A DNA stretch of 8,619 bases from an uncultured Alcanivoracaceae bacterium (GTDB taxonomy: Bacteria > Pseudomonadota > Gammaproteobacteria > Pseudomonadales > Alcanivoracaceae): NCBI GenBank assembly GCA_937943665.1, contig CALEAR010000330.1, positions 1-8,619 of the forward strand, written 5' to 3'. A program made the position numbers and the translations under genes. Under the pieces are notes generated by a model that did no database searches, was not told the origin of the DNA, and worked only from the letters and a program-made list of their open reading frames with translations. Below are positions 7,713-8,619 of the stretch, piece after piece. The stretch's first letter is position 1. Every line of letters begins with the position of its first letter.

Positions 7713-8603
7713 GTGATAACTAAAATAAACCACTGGTTGCGTAGGCTAATTGCACTACTATTGATTTTGCTGCTAGCTAAGGTGTTCGTGGATACCTTTT
7801 GGCTTTTGCAAGCAGGCCCTACAGAACAGGTGGAAGTACCTGAGCATTTTTTACGTGTGGAATCTGTGCAAACAACCACTCAAGAACCTCTTTCTGAGGA
7901 ACGTATTGCTCAGTGGCAATTGTTTGGTGAAAAAGCGTCAGAACCCGCACAGGAAGAAGAGATTAAAGACGCACCAGATACTCGTTTAAACGTAGAGTTA
8001 GTGGGTTTGTTTGCCCACAAGAATCCACAGCTAGCGGTGGCGGTGATTGCTGAACAAGGTAAAGATGCCACTCTCTACCGCGTGGGGGATTCCCTTAACA
8101 ATAACGTGGAGGTGGTGGAGATCCATACGGATAGAGTGATTCTTCGACGCCAAGGTAAATACGAAGCTTTGCGTATGAAGGAAGCACAGCTCAGCAATAA
8201 AAGCGGAAACACCACCATGAAAGGCGTTGAAGTGAGTGAGGTGGAGCGGCGTCCTCAACAGGCTAAAAGGCAAAGGCCCGCCGCCAAACAACAAAACTCC
8301 GCGGCAGTGATGGTTCCTGGGGATACGCCTGAGGAACAGCGTGAAGTCATTATTAAGGAACTTGCGCTTACACCAGTGTCAGAGTCTAGTGCCCAAGGTT
8401 ATAAGATCGGTGAAGGCGCACCTGCCGCATTAATTGGTGCTGTGGGGTTGCGCGTGGGCGATGAAATTGTTGCTGTGAATGGACAGGCACTAGGTGAAGA
8501 ACAACAAGATATTGCTGTATTGAATGATGTTTTAGTCAGTGGTCGCGCAACCATTGAGGTGGTGCGTGGCTCCCGTCGTTTTACTGTAAATTATCCGCCA
8601 TAG
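7713..8603 (+). CDS. gspC: Type II secretion system protein C
   Basis: GspC is the inner-membrane protein that bridges the GspL/M/F platform to the GspD secretin and helps determine substrate specificity. The protein has 296 residues and uses a GTG start. It has a short cytoplasmic N-terminus and a transmembrane helix (about 11-31, rich in Leu/Ile). A periplasmic linker leads to the homology region (about 64-156, with QWQLFGEK, then TRLNVELVGLFAHKNPQLAVAVI, YRVGDSL and DRVILRRQGKYEALRM), the part known to bind GspD. A polar, Lys/Gln/Arg-rich linker (about 160-205) leads to a C-terminal PDZ domain (about 211-296, with GAVGLRVGDEIVAVNGQAL). It lies 42 bp after gspN and is followed directly by a probable gspD start. 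The PDZ type distinguishes it from GspC homologues ending in a coiled coil, such as XcpP. Confidence 0.95.
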   Translation: MITKINHWLRRLIALLLILLLAKVFVDTFWLLQAGPTEQVEVPEHFLRVESVQTTTQEPLSEERIAQWQLFGEKASEPAQEEEIKDAPDTRLNVELVGLFAHKNPQLAVAVIAEQGKDATLYRVGDSLNNNVEVVEIHTDRVILRRQGKYEALRMKEAQLSNKSGNTTMKGVEVSEVERRPQQAKRQRPAAKQQNSAAVMVPGDTPEEQREVIIKELALTPVSESSAQGYKIGEGAPAALIGAVGLRVGDEIVAVNGQALGEEQQDIAVLNDVLVSGRATIEVVRGSRRFTVNYPP

Positions 8604-8605
8604 GC

Positions 8606-8619
8606 ATGAAAATGATAAA
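8606..8619 (+). CDS. gspD: Probable start of gspD (type II secretin), cut by the window edge
   Basis: Only four to five codons are visible (M-K-M-I, then an incomplete codon). Two in-frame ATGs are possible, at 8606 and 8612. The only Shine-Dalgarno-like bases, AGG at 8602-8604 overlapping the gspC stop codon, are one base from the first ATG but seven from the second, so 8612 is the more likely start. The gspD assignment rests on the near-universal gspC-gspD order, not on the visible sequence. Confidence 0.45.

Noticed and set aside
7505..7879. 124-residue minus-strand ORF across the gspN-gspC junction
   Set aside because: It overlaps two well-supported plus-strand genes, has low-complexity Ser/Thr/Asn/Cys composition and no recognisable motif.
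1..8619. CRISPR arrays, tRNA or rRNA genes, insertion sequences, phage genes
   Set aside because: No regularly spaced repeats, tRNA-like cloverleafs, transposase motifs or integrase motifs were seen on either strand.

Overview
The window looks like core chromosome from a gammaproteobacterium. S11, S4, RpoA, L17, UvrA and SSB all read as close relatives of their E. coli and Pseudomonas counterparts. The order L17, uvrA (reverse), a regulator, ssb matches the Pseudomonas aeruginosa arrangement as I recall it (rplQ, katA, bfrA, uvrA, a transporter, ssb), but without katA-bfrA and with a different gene between uvrA and ssb. Base composition looks moderate (GC in the high 40s by eye). A type II secretion operon and a CsgD/VpsT-like regulator would suit a surface-associated, polymer-degrading bacterium, possibly a marine one of the Cellvibrio/Saccharophagus kind. 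That placement is inference; no taxonomic marker was compared.

Layout. Bases 12-2527 (+) hold the distal alpha operon, rpsK-rpsD-rpoA-rplQ, tightly spaced and each with a ribosome binding site. A perfect 16-bp palindrome sits between rpoA and rplQ. The operon ends at a strong symmetric hairpin with a GAAA loop (2539-2572), which also lies just past the end of the convergent uvrA. Bases 2584-5406 (-) encode full-length UvrA. Upstream of it on the same strand is a 213-residue LuxR-type regulator (5470-6111), separated by 63 bp that contain a 32-bp palindrome. A 299-bp divergent intergenic region (6112-6410) separates the regulator from ssb (6411-6905, +). After ssb come gspN (6957-7670), gspC (7713-8603) and the first codons of what is probably gspD, cut by the window edge.

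How the genes work together. The left block makes ribosomal proteins and the RNA polymerase alpha subunit. UvrA and SSB are genome-maintenance proteins; I found no recognisable LexA box in front of either. The right block starts an operon for the type II secretion machine: GspC is the periplasm-spanning link between the inner-membrane platform and the GspD secretin, and GspN is an accessory inner-membrane protein. The most interesting gene is the regulator. Its C-terminus strongly resembles the DNA-binding domain of CsgD/VpsT biofilm regulators. Its degenerate receiver domain carries WLPR close to where VpsT has its W[F/L/M][T/S]R cyclic-di-GMP motif. I saw no CRISPR array, tRNA, rRNA, insertion sequence or phage gene.
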